NCBI RefSeq assembly: GCF_001696535.1
Contig: NZ_MBQE01000003.1
Coordinates: 372,001 to 436,000, forward strand
Direction: 5' to 3'
From: Stappia indica
Lineage (GTDB): Bacteria > Pseudomonadota > Alphaproteobacteria > Rhizobiales > Stappiaceae
DNA length: 64,000 nucleotides
Part shown: piece by piece, positions 55,800-63,877 of the stretch
Layout of the letters: every line of letters starts with the position of its first letter
Position numbering within the stretch: the stretch's first letter is position 1
Program-made: the position numbers and the translations under genes
Notes under the pieces: model-generated
The model's database searches: none
What the model was told of the DNA's origin: nothing
Seen by the model: only the letters and a program-made list of their open reading frames with translations

Positions 55800-55934
55800 A
55801 TGCGCTCGGATTTGCTCCTCCCTGCTGGACTGTTCTTCGCGGCGGCCTTCGTCGCGACGGGCGCCCTGTGGTTGGTGTATGGCGAGCGCATCTATGTCGA
55901 CCGGTTGCTCACCGGCATCGCCAACTGCTTCTGA
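55800..55934 (+). CDS. 44-residue single-pass membrane protein
   Basis: An uninterrupted ATG-to-TGA frame gives MRSDLLLPAGLFFAAAFVAT... with one membrane helix (about residues 5-26) and a short tail YGERIYVDRLLTGIANCF carrying a Cys next to the C-terminus. It lies 26 bases after SCO and 3 bases before tlyA in the same direction, with spacing that leaves no room for anything else, and it has no stop or compositional break. I infer a real small protein that may assist SCO or anchor with the oxidase assembly proteins. Confidence 0.7.
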   Translation: MRSDLLLPAGLFFAAAFVATGALWLVYGERIYVDRLLTGIANCF

Positions 55935-55937
55935 CCG

Positions 55938-56681
55938 ATGGCGGAGCGTGAGCGGCTGGACCAGCTTCTGGTGGCGCGCGGGCTGGTCGAAAGCCGTGCC
56001 CGCGCCCGCGACACCATCCTGCGTGGTCACGTGCGGGTCGACGGCGTAGCGGTGGACAAGCCCGGCCAGAAGGTGGGCATGGCAGCCCGGCTCGATGTCG
56101 ATGATCCCGCCGGCGGCTATGTCTCGCGTGCGGCGCTCAAGCTGAAGGCCGGGCTGGAGCACTTTTCCCTTGATGTTGCCGGCCGGATTGCCCTCGATCT
56201 CGGCGCGTCGACCGGCGGCTTCACGCAGGTCCTGCTGGAGGCCGGCGCTTCGAAGGTCCACGCCATCGATGTCGGGCATGGGCAGATGCACCCGATGATC
56301 GCGGGTGATCCGCGCGTGGTCAGGCGCGATGGCATCAATGCCCGCGCCTTGACGCTCGAGGATCTGGACGGCGAGTCCCCGGCCACCGTCGTCTCCGACA
56401 TGAGCTTCATTTCCCTGCGCCTGGCGCTGCCGCCCGCACTGGACCTTGCGGCGCCGGGCGCGTGCGGCCTCTTTCTCGTGAAGCCGCAATTCGAGGCGGG
56501 CCGCGAGGCGGTGGGCAAGGGCGGTCTCGTCGACCCGCAGGTCGGAGAGGAGGTCGCCCGCGATCTCGCGCGCTGGCTCGCCGACCTTGGCGGCTGGCCC
56601 GTGCTTGGCCTCGAACCGTCGCCGATCACCGGCGGCGACGGCAATCGCGAGTGGCTGCTGGCGGCCATCAAGGACCGCTGA
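55938..56681 (+). CDS. tlyA: TlyA-family rRNA methyltransferase
   Basis: A 247-residue protein: an N-terminal S4 RNA-binding domain (RLDQLLVARGLVESRARARDTILRGHVRVDG) and an FtsJ-like methyltransferase domain with DLGASTGGFTQVLLEAGA (SAM loop) and VSDMSFISLR. It probably 2'-O-methylates 16S or 23S rRNA, as TlyA does. It starts 3 bases after the small membrane protein and is followed by an RlmD-like methyltransferase, giving a run of RNA-modification genes. Confidence 0.9.
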   Translation: MAERERLDQLLVARGLVESRARARDTILRGHVRVDGVAVDKPGQKVGMAARLDVDDPAGGYVSRAALKLKAGLEHFSLDVAGRIALDLGASTGGFTQVLLEAGASKVHAIDVGHGQMHPMIAGDPRVVRRDGINARALTLEDLDGESPATVVSDMSFISLRLALPPALDLAAPGACGLFLVKPQFEAGREAVGKGGLVDPQVGEEVARDLARWLADLGGWPVLGLEPSPITGGDGNREWLLAAIKDR

Positions 56682-56752
56682 AAGCGCGCCTTTCCTCCGT
56701 CTGTCCGCATCCCTGCTTGCGCGCGACCCGGCGGCGGAGTAACCGGTGCCCC

Positions 56753-58012
56753 ATGACCCAGGACGCGACACTCGACATCACCGCTCTTGCCCACAAGGGC
56801 GAGGGCAGGGCGGACACGCCGGACGGCCCCGTCCATGTGCCCTTCACACTGCCCGGAGAGACCGTACGGGTCCGCCGCGAGGGCGCGCGGGCCCAGCTGC
56901 TGGAGGTGGTGTCTCCCTCGCCGGATCGCGTGGAGCCCGTCTGCCCGCATTTCGGCACCTGCGGCGGCTGCGTGTTGCAGCATATGGATCAGGCCGCGAT
57001 CCTGGAGTGGAAGCGCCAGCAGGTCGTCGCAGCATTTGCTGCGCGCGGGCTGGAAGGGGTCGAGCCGCTGATCGAGCCGACGGTAGACGCCGGTGGCCGC
57101 GGTCGTCGTCGTGCAGTCTTTGCTGCAACGCGTGCCGGTGCCCGCATTCTTCTCGGCTTTCATGAGCGCTCCAGCCATCGCCTCGTCGACGTTTCCCGCT
57201 GTCCGGTGCTGGTGCCTGAGATCGTCGACCTGCTGCCTGTGCTGAAGACGCTGGCCGCGCGGGTGATGCCGCGCAAGGGAGAGGTGACCCTCACCGTTCT
57301 CGCAACGCCCACAGGCGCGGATTTGGCTCTTGCTTCCACCGCGAAGGTCGAGCCGCGCGCGACGGCTGGCCTGATCGAGGAGGCGATGGCGGCCGGAATC
57401 GCCCGCCTGTCGCTCAATGGCGAGGTTCTCGTTGAGGCGCGCGCGCCGGCCATCGTCATGGGCGGCATTCCTCTCGTTCCTCCGCCCGGCGCATTCGTGC
57501 AGGCAACGGAAGCCGGCGAGGAGGCGCTTGCCGCCCGTGTGCTGTCCGGTGTCGGCAAGGCGCGCAAGGTCGCAGATCTCTTCTGTGGTTCGGGGACGTT
57601 TGCCCTGCGCCTTGCCCGCAAGGCGACGGTGCGCGCGGTCGAGGGCGAAGCGTCTGCGCTCGCCGCGCTCGACCGGGCGATGAGAACAGGTGCGGGGGCA
57701 CTGCGGGAGATCCGCGCCGAGCGCCGGGATCTCTTCCGCAATCCGCTGACGGCGGTAGAACTCGACGATTACGGACGGGGCATGGAGGCGGTGGTCTTCG
57801 ATCCGCCGCGTGCTGGCGCGGAGGCGCAAGCAAAGGAACTGGCGCGCTCCAAGGTGCCGACCGTGGTTGCCGTTTCGTGCAATCCGGGAACGCTGGCCCG
57901 CGACCTGCGCATCCTCGTCGACGGCGGCTACCGGATATCGTCCGTCCTTCCGGTGGATCAGTTCCGCTTTTCGCCCCATATTGAGGTTGTCGCGGTCCTG
58001 TCGCGGGGCTGA
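56753..58012 (+). CDS. RlmD-like 23S rRNA uracil methyltransferase
   Basis: A 419-residue class I methyltransferase of the RlmD/TrmA group, which methylates C5 of uracil in rRNA or tRNA. The Fe-S cluster site is CPHFGTCGGC (Cys64, Cys70, Cys73), with a fourth Cys near 150 (VSRCPV). SAM binding is in VADLFCGSGTFAL, and the catalytic Cys is in VAVSCNPGTLARDL. Start at 56753, 71 bases after tlyA. The exact site is not known. Confidence 0.9.
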   Translation: MTQDATLDITALAHKGEGRADTPDGPVHVPFTLPGETVRVRREGARAQLLEVVSPSPDRVEPVCPHFGTCGGCVLQHMDQAAILEWKRQQVVAAFAARGLEGVEPLIEPTVDAGGRGRRRAVFAATRAGARILLGFHERSSHRLVDVSRCPVLVPEIVDLLPVLKTLAARVMPRKGEVTLTVLATPTGADLALASTAKVEPRATAGLIEEAMAAGIARLSLNGEVLVEARAPAIVMGGIPLVPPPGAFVQATEAGEEALAARVLSGVGKARKVADLFCGSGTFALRLARKATVRAVEGEASALAALDRAMRTGAGALREIRAERRDLFRNPLTAVELDDYGRGMEAVVFDPPRAGAEAQAKELARSKVPTVVAVSCNPGTLARDLRILVDGGYRISSVLPVDQFRFSPHIEVVAVLSRG

Positions 58013-58057
58013 GCCTCAGCCGCCGCGGCGACCCGGGTCGAAAGACAGGAGAGCGCC

Positions 58058-59188
58058 ATGGCGGAACCAAGCCTTGCCGGTCGTGCAGTCACCTGGGGGC
58101 GGAGGGCGCGCTATGTCGCGCGCCAGGGCTCTCGTGTCGCTTGGTTCGCGGTGCATGGCGAGATAGCGCAGTCGATTTCGCGGCGCATCGTCAGGGCCGC
58201 GCGCGACAAGGAAGATGCAGGCTCCGCGCCGGATCGTCCCGAACGGGGCGAACCTGCTCGGCGCTCGGGAATTTCGACGCCGGATCTTCGGCGCCTCTTG
58301 TCTCAGATTGCTTCCCTGTTTGCGCGCGATCTCGCCAATGTCGAGGCGGGGCACTACCCCATGCCGGATGGCGAGTTTGGCAGCCCGCGCGCCTTCCTGG
58401 ACCTCAGTCGCCGGTTTCTTGCCGATGTGCCGAAGGTTGCGAGGCGGCGCGTGACCGGTGGTCATCAGGAAGTCTATGAGGCGACCCGTGAGGGTGCTTC
58501 CGGCCTGCCGCGCTACTACCGGCAGAACTTCCATTTCCAGAGCGAAGGATGGCTGTCGCGCGACAGTGCCCGTATCTACGATTTTCAGGTCGAGGTGCTG
58601 TTCAAGGGCGCCAGCGCGGCGATGCGCCGGCAGGGTCTTGTCCATCTGTCGCAATTGGTGCGCGAGAAGGACCAGCGCGAGATTGCCTATGCCGACATCG
58701 CCTGCGGGACGGGCGGGCTGCTGGCGCCGGCCCTTGCCGCCTTTCCGCGCCTTCGCGGCGTCGGGGTCGATCTGTCAGTGCCCTATCTGGAACACGCGCG
58801 CGAGATGCTGCCGAAGGCGAGGGTACGGCGGGCGGGCTTCATCAACGCCAATGCGGAGAGCCTGCCTTTTGCCGATGGCAGTCTGGATGCCCTGTCCTGC
58901 GTCTATCTGTTCCATGAGCTGCCACCGAAGATCCGCCGCATGGTGGCGCGCGAATTCGCCCGGGTGCTGAAACCCGGCGGACGGCTGATCTTCATCGACA
59001 GCCTGCAGCGGGGCGATCTGCCGGAGAATGACGGGTTGCTGGAACTGTTCCCGGATCTCTTCCACGAGCCGTACTACCGCAGCTATCTGGAAGAGGATCT
59101 CGATGCCCTGTTCGCGGCAGGTGGACTGCGCCGCGCGGATCTGTCCTCGGCCTTCCTGTCGCGCGTCGCGCTCTACATCAAGGATTAG
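58058..59188 (+). CDS. SAM-dependent methyltransferase of unknown target
   Basis: A 376-residue protein with an N-terminal helical domain (about 1-190) and a C-terminal class I methyltransferase: DIACGTGGLLAPALAAFPRLRGVGVDLS (SAM loop), NANAESLPFADGSLDALSCVYLFHELP, VLKPGGRLIFIDSLQ. The motif pattern is close to UbiE/menaquinone-type small-molecule methyltransferases but with a longer N-terminus. I cannot assign its substrate. It ends 12 bases before the convergent xseB gene. Confidence 0.8.
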   Translation: MAEPSLAGRAVTWGRRARYVARQGSRVAWFAVHGEIAQSISRRIVRAARDKEDAGSAPDRPERGEPARRSGISTPDLRRLLSQIASLFARDLANVEAGHYPMPDGEFGSPRAFLDLSRRFLADVPKVARRRVTGGHQEVYEATREGASGLPRYYRQNFHFQSEGWLSRDSARIYDFQVEVLFKGASAAMRRQGLVHLSQLVREKDQREIAYADIACGTGGLLAPALAAFPRLRGVGVDLSVPYLEHAREMLPKARVRRAGFINANAESLPFADGSLDALSCVYLFHELPPKIRRMVAREFARVLKPGGRLIFIDSLQRGDLPENDGLLELFPDLFHEPYYRSYLEEDLDALFAAGGLRRADLSSAFLSRVALYIKD

Positions 59189-59200
59189 CCGGGGGCGCCC

Positions 59201-59455
59201 TCAGTCGACGTCGAGCGGCGCGGTGCCGGCAGCGCTCCCGTCTTCGGCCAGCTGAATGCGCTCGACCTTGGCCTCGGCGGCCTTCAGCAGCTTGTCGCAA
59301 TGGCGGCGCAGCAGGTCGCCGCGCGAATAGAGCTTGATGCTCTCTTCCAGCGGAACGTCGCCGCGCTCGAGCCGGCCGACGATCTCCTCGAGCTCCTTGA
59401 GAGCAACCTCGAAGGCGAGTGCCTCGATCGCCGGGTCGGTATCGTCTCGGGTCAC
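59201..59455 (-). CDS. xseB: Exodeoxyribonuclease VII small subunit
   Basis: An 84-residue coiled-coil subunit of exonuclease [31 protein letters not shown] is the usual core. It is downstream of the histone-deacetylase-like gene in the same direction, an order often followed by dxs in this group; here dxs is elsewhere. The large subunit xseA is not in the window. Confidence 0.93.
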   Translation of the reverse strand: MTRDDTDPAIEALAFEVALKELEEIVGRLERGDVPLEESIKLYSRGDLLRRHCDKLLKAAEAKVERIQLAEDGSAAGTAPLDVD

Positions 59456-59561
59456 GCGTCGGCTCCTGCTTGATGCGTCGATTGGAGTGCCAACCTACAG
59501 GGCGCCCCTCTGCCCGGCAAGGCGAGGCAAGGGGTCCGCACCTTCGCCTGTGGATGGCCTC

Positions 59562-60491
59562 TCACGCCTTCATGAGCGTCATGATGTGGGCGGCCGCCGA
59601 GCGCGCCAGGCCTTCCAGATCGTACCCGCCTTCCAGAACGGAAACGACGCGCCCGCCGCAGGTCCTGTCCGCGATCTCCATCAGCTTCATGGTGGCCCAG
59701 GCAAAATCGGCCTCGACCAGGTTCAGCCCGCCGAGCGGGTCGCGCGTATGGGCGTCGAAGCCGGCGGAGATGATCACGAGGTCCGGCCGGAAGCTCTCGA
59801 CGCGCGGCAGGATCGCAAGATCCATCGCCTCGCGAAACTCCTCCCCGCCGTCGCCTGCGGCCAGCGGAGCGTTGACGATGGTGTTCGCCTCGCCGCGTTC
59901 GCTCGCGGCGCCTGAGCCCGGATAGAGCGGCATCTGGTGGGTAGAGCAGTACATGACGGTCGGATCGGCCCAGAAGATATCCTGGGTGCCATTGCCGTGA
60001 TGCACGTCGAAGTCGATGATCGCGACGCGCTCGGCGCCGTGCTCCTGCTGGGCGTAGCGGGCTGCGACGGCGGCATTGTTGAACAGGCAGAAGCCCATGG
60101 CGCGGGCCGTTTCGGCGTGATGTCCGGGCGGCCGGGAGGCGGAAAACGCGTTGCCCACCTTGCCGCTCATCACTTCGTCCACCGCCTGACAGGCACCGCC
60201 CACGCCGCGCATCGCCGCTTCCCAGGTTCCCGGAGACATGGTCGTGTCCGCGTCGATGCGCACCAGCCCGTCCTGCGGAGCCATGGTGTGCAGCATGTCG
60301 ATATAGGACGAAGGATGCACCCGCGCGATGTCCTGGATCCGGCCCATCGGCGCAACTTCCCGCTGCAGCGTCTGGAAGCGCTCATGCTCCAGAATGCGGT
60401 CGATGGCTCGGAGTCTGTCGGGACGTTCGGGATGGCCGACCGGGGTCAGATGGTCGAGATAGGCGGTGTGATGCAGGTAGAGGGTTGCCAA
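59562..60491 (-). CDS. Histone-deacetylase-family hydrolase
   Basis: A 309-residue zinc amidohydrolase of the arginase/deacetylase fold, related to acetoin-utilisation (AcuC) and acetylpolyamine amidohydrolases. The zinc and charge-relay residues are in RPPGHHAETARAMGFC, DFDVHHGNGTQDIF and SAGFDAHTRDPLGG. The start is a TTG at 60491: AAGGA lies seven bases ahead and the deduced N-terminus (LATLYLHHTAYLDH) fits the family. The substrate could be an acetylated protein or polyamine. Confidence 0.9.
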   Translation of the reverse strand: MATLYLHHTAYLDHLTPVGHPERPDRLRAIDRILEHERFQTLQREVAPMGRIQDIARVHPSSYIDMLHTMAPQDGLVRIDADTTMSPGTWEAAMRGVGGACQAVDEVMSGKVGNAFSASRPPGHHAETARAMGFCLFNNAAVAARYAQQEHGAERVAIIDFDVHHGNGTQDIFWADPTVMYCSTHQMPLYPGSGAASERGEANTIVNAPLAAGDGGEEFREAMDLAILPRVESFRPDLVIISAGFDAHTRDPLGGLNLVEADFAWATMKLMEIADRTCGGRVVSVLEGGYDLEGLARSAAAHIMTLMKA

Positions 60492-60923
60492 GAGCGTTTC
60501 CTTGCTTGTGCCGTTTCGGGCGCTTGGTGACTCATCTGACCGGCCACGAAGGGACGTGTCAATGAGCCAAAGGCAAGGGGCTGGGCGCGATATCGCGGAC
60601 GCATCGGGAGGAGCGGACAAAAGAAAGCCGGGGCGGCTCGAAAGTGCCGGCCCCGGGGAGAGGTGCGGGCAGGCTAGCGCCCGTAGGGGAGGTCCGCTGC
60701 ATCGCCTGTGAAGGCAATGATAATACTAATTGATTCGTAGCCGTTTCAGAAGACGGAATGTGCGAAAAAATCGTCCGGCTACTTGGGAACTGGTCCAAGG
60801 CGGAAGCTTTCGTCATATTGTCGCTGTAAAAAATGACAGGGAAATCAAGATGATTTGCGTGTCATCTTCATGGAACGCTGCGTTAGCGATGTCGCGAGGA
60901 CCGGAGGGGTGCCTGGCACCCTC
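60492..60923. other. 432-base gap with an A+T-rich part and hairpins
   Basis: No gene I can support. GTAGCCG (60737-60743) and GACG (60752-60755) pair with CGTC (60772-60775) and CGGCTAC (60776-60782), giving one long irregular stem. TGATAATACTAATTGATT just left of it is A+T-rich. Closer to the hydrolase start lies a GC-rich repeat near 60630-60660 (CCGGGGC / GCCCCGG). Confidence 0.4.
60904..60923 (-). terminator. Hairpin just past the tsaC/sua5 stop
   Basis: GAGGGTGCC pairs with GGCACCCCTC (one bulged base) directly after the stop codon of the leftward gene. Without a T run it is only a weak terminator candidate. Confidence 0.4.
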
Positions 60924-61916
60924 TCAGTCACGGGGAGCTGCGGCGCGGCGCAGACGATCGTTGATCGCTTCGCCAAGTCCCGTCTCGGGAACCGGCATGG
61001 CCGCAATGCGTGCGACCCCGCCTGCATCGAGCTGGCGCATGGCCGTGAACAGGCGGGCGGCCGCCTCGTGCAGATCGCCGCTCTCGCTCAATTGTGCGAC
61101 GGCGGATGCGCGTTCGGCGCCGGAAGGAAGCGGCGTGCCGAAGGCAAGCAGGGCCTCGCCCGGCTCCACATGGATAGCATCGAGCCGCAGGCCGGCCCGC
61201 GGGGCGTAATGCGACGTCAGCATGCCCGGCGCCTCGGGCGCGTCGCCCGGTGAATGCGCGGGGGCCGCAAGCGGTTCGCCGAGTACGGCCTCGATCTCCT
61301 CGCGGGCGATGCCACCGGGCCGCAGAAGTGTTGCCCGGTTGCCGGTAAGGCCGACGATGGTGGACTCAACCCCCACCGGGGTCGGTCCGGCATCGATCAG
61401 CAGGGCGAGATGTTCGGCAAGATCGCCGGCGACCGCATCCGCTGTCGTTCCGCTGATGCAGCCGGACCGGTTGGCGCTGGGCGCGGCTATCGGGCGACCG
61501 CTGGCCTGCGAAAGCTCGCGCATGATCGCGGCGGCCGGCACCCGCAAGGCGATGGTGTCGAGACCGGCGGTGGCAAGGTCGCACACGGGGCTGTCGGGGC
61601 GCTTCGGCACGACGAGGGTGAGAGGACCGGGCCAGAACGCGGCCGCCAGCGTCTGCGCGCGTTCGTCTAGAACGCCGTGCCGGCCGGCAGCCTCGGTCGA
61701 GGCGACATGGGCGATCAGCGGATTGAAGCTGGGACGTCCCTTGGCGGCGTAGATCGCGGCGCAGGCGCGGGCGTTGGTCGCATCGGCTGCGAGGCCGTAA
61801 ACGGTTTCCGTGGGGACTGCCACCAGCCGCCCTGCCAGAAGGTCGGCAACGGCCGCTTCGAACTCCGGCGTATCGCGCCAGCCGGTTCCCTGCGGATCGA
61901 TCTGCCAGCGCCGCAT
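60924..61916 (-). CDS. Threonylcarbamoyl-AMP synthase (Sua5 type)
   Basis: A 330-residue enzyme that makes threonylcarbamoyl-AMP for the t6A37 modification of ANN-decoding tRNAs. The YrdC core is clear: VPTETVYGLAADATN, AKGRPSFNPLIAHV, FWPGPLTLVVP and GRPIAAPSANRSG, followed by a Sua5 C-terminal domain (SHYAPRAGLRLDAIH). Start at 61916 (MRRWQID); an ATG 20 codons earlier is less likely. It is divergent from the acyl-CoA dehydrogenase operon. Confidence 0.92.
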   Translation of the reverse strand: MRRWQIDPQGTGWRDTPEFEAAVADLLAGRLVAVPTETVYGLAADATNARACAAIYAAKGRPSFNPLIAHVASTEAAGRHGVLDERAQTLAAAFWPGPLTLVVPKRPDSPVCDLATAGLDTIALRVPAAAIMRELSQASGRPIAAPSANRSGCISGTTADAVAGDLAEHLALLIDAGPTPVGVESTIVGLTGNRATLLRPGGIAREEIEAVLGEPLAAPAHSPGDAPEAPGMLTSHYAPRAGLRLDAIHVEPGEALLAFGTPLPSGAERASAVAQLSESGDLHEAAARLFTAMRQLDAGGVARIAAMPVPETGLGEAINDRLRRAAAPRD

Positions 61917-61979
61917 GTCCGTTTTCCTGCTTCCCGTAGCGGCGTTCGGAGAGCCGGTCGGTTTTCGCCACGTCACGTG

Positions 61980-61996
61980 TTGACGTTTACGTTAGC
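61980..61996. promoter_or_regulatory. TGACGTTTACGT element upstream of the acyl-CoA dehydrogenase
   Basis: TTGACGTTTACGTTAGC ends 91 bases before the acyl-CoA dehydrogenase start. Fourteen of 17 bases match the element upstream of ETF-QO (7593-7608), on the opposite strand. Candidate shared operator. Confidence 0.45.
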
Positions 61997-62086
61997 CGCA
62001 GCCATCCTCGCGCCCGAAATGATGCCGGGCGGTTCTGCGGCCTTAGCCGTCTTTCGTCAAGCACCGGCCTGTCAAGGGAGTGAGAC

Positions 62087-63856
62087 ATGTACCGTGCCCC
62101 CGTATCGGAGATCGCCTTCACGCTGAAGCAGGTGGCGGGACTGGGAGAGGTCCTGGCCCATCAGCATCATGGCGAGGTGACCGACGATCTGGTGGATGCG
62201 ATCCTGGAAGAGGCGGGCCGCTTCGCCGCCGAGGAGATCGCTCCGTTGAATGTGGTCGGTGACCGGCAGGGCGCCCGGCTCGAGAACGGCACGGTGACGA
62301 TGCCCGACGGTTGGCGCGACACCTACAGGTCCTGGATCGACGGCGGCTGGAACGCCTTGACCGGCACGCCCGAGTTCGGCGGTCAGGACCTGCCGACAAT
62401 GCTGCATGCCGCGGCGCTGGAGATGTGGAATTCCGCCTCGATGGCCTTTGCCCTCGGGCCGACCCTGACCATGGGCGCGGTCGAGGCGCTGGAAAAGCAC
62501 GCAAGCAAGGACCTTCAGGAAACCTATCTCGCCAAGCTGATCTCCGGCGAGTGGATGGGCACCATGAACCTGACGGAGCCTCAGGCGGGCTCCGATCTCA
62601 ATGCCCTGCGGGCGCGCGCCGAGCGCGCCGACGACGGCACCTACCGCATCTTCGGTCAGAAGATCTTCATCACCTACGGCGAGCACGACTTCACCGACAA
62701 CATCGTCCATCTGGTTCTGGCTCGGTTGCCGGACGCGCCGGCGGGCACGCGCGGCATCTCGCTGTTCCTGGTGCCGAAGTTCCTGGTCAATGCCGACGGA
62801 TCTCTGGGCGCGCGCAACGACGTTCGCTGCGCCGGTGTCGAGCACAAGCTGGGCATCCATGCCTCGCCGACCTGCACCATGATCTATGGCGACAATGACG
62901 GCGCCATCGGCTGGCTGATCGGCGAGGAGAACCGGGGTCTTGCCTGCATGTTCACGATGATGAACAACGCGCGGCTCGCCGTCGGCATACAGGGGCTCGG
63001 TGTTGCCGAACTTGCCACCCAGCAGGCGCTGGCCTATGCGCTGGATCGGCGGCAGGGACGGGCGGCCGGCCAGACCGGCGAGGGCATGAGCCCGATTGCC
63101 GCCCATCCCGACATTCGCCGCACCTTGCTCGACATGCAGGCCTGGACGCAGGTCGCCCGCGCAATCTGCTATGCCAATGCCCACGCCATCGACATGGCAC
63201 GGCTGGCCGGCGACGAGGCTGCGCGCACTCACTGGAGCGAGCGTGCAGCGACGCTGACCCCGCTCGCGAAATCCTTCGCGACCGATATCGGCGTCGATGT
63301 CGCCTCCCTCGGTGTGCAGGTGCATGGCGGCATGGGGTTCATCGAGGAAACCGGGGCTGCCCAGCACTATCGCGACGCGCGCATCGCCCCGATCTACGAA
63401 GGCACCAACGGCATCCAGGCCATCGACCTGGTGACCCGCAAGTTGCCGCTGTCCGGTGGCGAGCAGTTTCGTGGTCTGATCGGTGAGTTGTCCGCTGTCG
63501 CCGAGGCCGCAAGCGAGGCCGGTGCGGAATTTGCCGATGCCGGCGACCGTCTCGCCAGGGCGCTGGCGAGCCTGTCGGACGCGACAGACTGGATGCTCAC
63601 CGCGCTCGCCGAGGGCCGCCAGCAGGAGGCGCTGGCTGGCGCTACGCCGTTCCTGCGGCTGTTCGGCATCGCCTATGGCGGCGCGATGCTTCTCAAGGGC
63701 GCGCTCGCCGGGCGCGGCGATGCCTCTCCCGATGCCGCGCGCAGGCTGTTGCTGGCCCGCTATTTCGCGACCGCCCGTCTGGCCGAGACCGCGTCGCTCA
63801 AGGAGCAGGTCGTCTCGGCCGCCACCGCCGTTCTCGACTACGATCCCCTGGTCTGA
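62087..63856 (+). CDS. Acyl-CoA dehydrogenase (DmdC-like)
   Basis: A 589-residue acyl-CoA dehydrogenase with a C-terminal extra helical domain, the size and N-terminus (MYRAPVSEIAFTLKQVAGL) of the FadE/DmdC-type subgroup. FAD and substrate loops appear in MNLTEPQAGSDLNALRARA and FITYGEHDFTDN, and the catalytic Glu is likely in PIYEGTNGIQAIDL. GGGAG six bases before the ATG is a good ribosome site. It probably oxidises a fatty acyl- or 3-methylmercaptopropionyl-CoA; the substrate is not fixed. The next gene starts 21 bases later and encodes an enoyl-CoA hydratase. Confidence 0.9.
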   Translation: MYRAPVSEIAFTLKQVAGLGEVLAHQHHGEVTDDLVDAILEEAGRFAAEEIAPLNVVGDRQGARLENGTVTMPDGWRDTYRSWIDGGWNALTGTPEFGGQDLPTMLHAAALEMWNSASMAFALGPTLTMGAVEALEKHASKDLQETYLAKLISGEWMGTMNLTEPQAGSDLNALRARAERADDGTYRIFGQKIFITYGEHDFTDNIVHLVLARLPDAPAGTRGISLFLVPKFLVNADGSLGARNDVRCAGVEHKLGIHASPTCTMIYGDNDGAIGWLIGEENRGLACMFTMMNNARLAVGIQGLGVAELATQQALAYALDRRQGRAAGQTGEGMSPIAAHPDIRRTLLDMQAWTQVARAICYANAHAIDMARLAGDEAARTHWSERAATLTPLAKSFATDIGVDVASLGVQVHGGMGFIEETGAAQHYRDARIAPIYEGTNGIQAIDLVTRKLPLSGGEQFRGLIGELSAVAEAASEAGAEFADAGDRLARALASLSDATDWMLTALAEGRQQEALAGATPFLRLFGIAYGGAMLLKGALAGRGDASPDAARRLLLARYFATARLAETASLKEQVVSAATAVLDYDPLV

Positions 63857-63877
63857 ACGGGGAGCGGAGATCGCGCG

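Noticed and set aside
60715-60740. Fur/Mur-like A+T-rich box TGATAATACTAATTGATT
   Set aside because: The match to an iron box is weak and there is no suitable gene directly downstream on that strand.
60559-60816. 85-residue open frame upstream of the deacetylase-like gene
   Set aside because: Low-complexity, no ribosome site, no family; it also crosses an inverted repeat.
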